This document shows positions 23,308 to 23,394 of a DNA stretch of 23,394 nucleotides, piece after piece (the first letter of the stretch is position 1; every line of letters begins with the position of its first letter). The notes beneath the pieces were generated by a model that did not search any database, was not told the origin of the DNA, and saw only the letters and a list, made by a program, of their open reading frames with translations. Made by a program: the position numbers and the translations under genes. The DNA comes from UBA1731 sp964440985 (GTDB lineage: Bacteria; Verrucomicrobiota; Kiritimatiellia; RFP12; UBA1067), in assembly GCA_964440985.1 (NCBI GenBank), contig CAYTWE010000036.1, forward strand, positions 1 through 23,394. The letters are read 5' to 3'.

Positions 23308-23317
23308 GAGAGAAAAC

Positions 23318-23394
23318 ATGAAAAAACCGGTTGGTTTTTTCGCGGTGTCGCTTGCGGCTATAGCCGCCTATGCGCTGCCGACGGTGTCGGATGT
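23318..23394 (+). CDS. Exported protein, 5' end only
   Basis: Only 25 codons are visible before the window ends. They encode a clear signal peptide: Met-Lys-Lys, then a hydrophobic core, with likely cleavage after Ala-Tyr-Ala at residue 19. The mature start is LPTVSD. A strong AAGGAGG (23302-23308) lies 9 nt before the ATG. Mature starts like Leu-Pro-Thr-Val-Ser-Asp-Val occur, as I recall, in secreted formylglycine-generating-type (SUMF1) proteins of this bacterial group, but too little sequence is present to assign a family. Its ribosome-binding site is inside a predicted stem. Confidence 0.7.
   Translation, partial: MKKPVGFFAVSLAAIAAYALPTVSD

Larger units (their letters stand above)
22836..23317 (+). 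promoter_or_regulatory. Putative long structured 5' leader RNA
   Basis: This gene-free stretch is packed with self-complementary segments. Stems include GCGGAT/ATCCGC (22872-22887, loop GAGC) and CAGCCG with CGG-A-CTG around a GAAA tetraloop (22929-22945). GGTC-A-GACC lies at 22965-22973. CTCGCGG pairs with CCGCGAG (23052-23058, 23074-23080), and TACGCA with TGCGTA around GTCT (23084-23099). A nested helix set covers 23108-23223, and a final stem at 23249-23307 buries the ribosome-binding site. It matches no riboswitch, RNase P RNA, tmRNA or 6S RNA that I can recognise. The structure is inferred by eye; an independent ncRNA is possible instead of a leader. Confidence 0.5.

Overview
The window reads like a chromosome segment of a GC-rich, Gram-negative-type bacterium. 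The best guess is a gut-type Kiritimatiellota/Verrucomicrobiota (PVC group) genome. That guess rests on a fused SecDF, a ParC-like topoisomerase subunit with a charged N-terminal extension, a secreted multi-domain LamG-like protein with W-x-D-x-R-G-N-G repeats, and secreted GH110-like and GH123-like enzymes. No rRNA gene is present to confirm it. Every supported gene lies on the + strand. The many long minus-strand open frames look like shadows of GC-rich coding sequence.

Layout. (1) 1-650 is the wreck of a MATE-family efflux gene with frame changes and missing internal segments. A repeat-bearing spacer follows, with a strong sigma70-type promoter at 927-955. (2) 996-5780 holds secDF and parC, 15 nt apart. 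(3) 5783-9621 holds gmhA, a ROK-family kinase, coaE and rho. It starts from a promoter whose -10 box lies inside an inverted repeat and whose transcript should be nearly leaderless. coaE and rho overlap by 98 nt. (4) 9622-13892 holds uvrA and folC. The uvrA start is butted against heptanucleotide repeats that occur in both orientations. (5) 13893-21737 is an export and glycan locus: a 1236-residue secreted LamG-like protein, a secreted GH110-like beta-helix fused to an endonuclease/exonuclease/phosphatase (EEP) domain, and a secreted GH123-type (DUF4091) hydrolase. ybeY follows the last with an 11-nt gap. (6) 22205-23317 is over 1.1 kb without a convincing gene. It holds a C14 tract, a GC-rich hairpin, an 18-unit CCCACTA heptamer array, a terminator candidate, a promoter candidate and then about 480 nt of densely self-complementary sequence. 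That last part ends in a stem that buries the ribosome-binding site of the final gene, an exported protein cut by the window edge.

How the parts fit. Regions 2-4 are housekeeping: protein export, chromosome decatenation, sugar phosphates, CoA, transcription termination, excision repair and folate. Region 5 suggests extracellular attack on host or dietary glycoconjugates: a GH110-like alpha-galactosidase fold, a GH123-like beta-N-acetylgalactosaminidase fold, and an EEP phosphodiesterase-type domain on the same chain as the first. The most novel signals are that GH110-EEP fusion, the structured leader RNA before the last gene, and the inverted heptamer arrays overlapping the uvrA start. All functions are inferred from sequence motifs read by eye; no database search or folding program was run.
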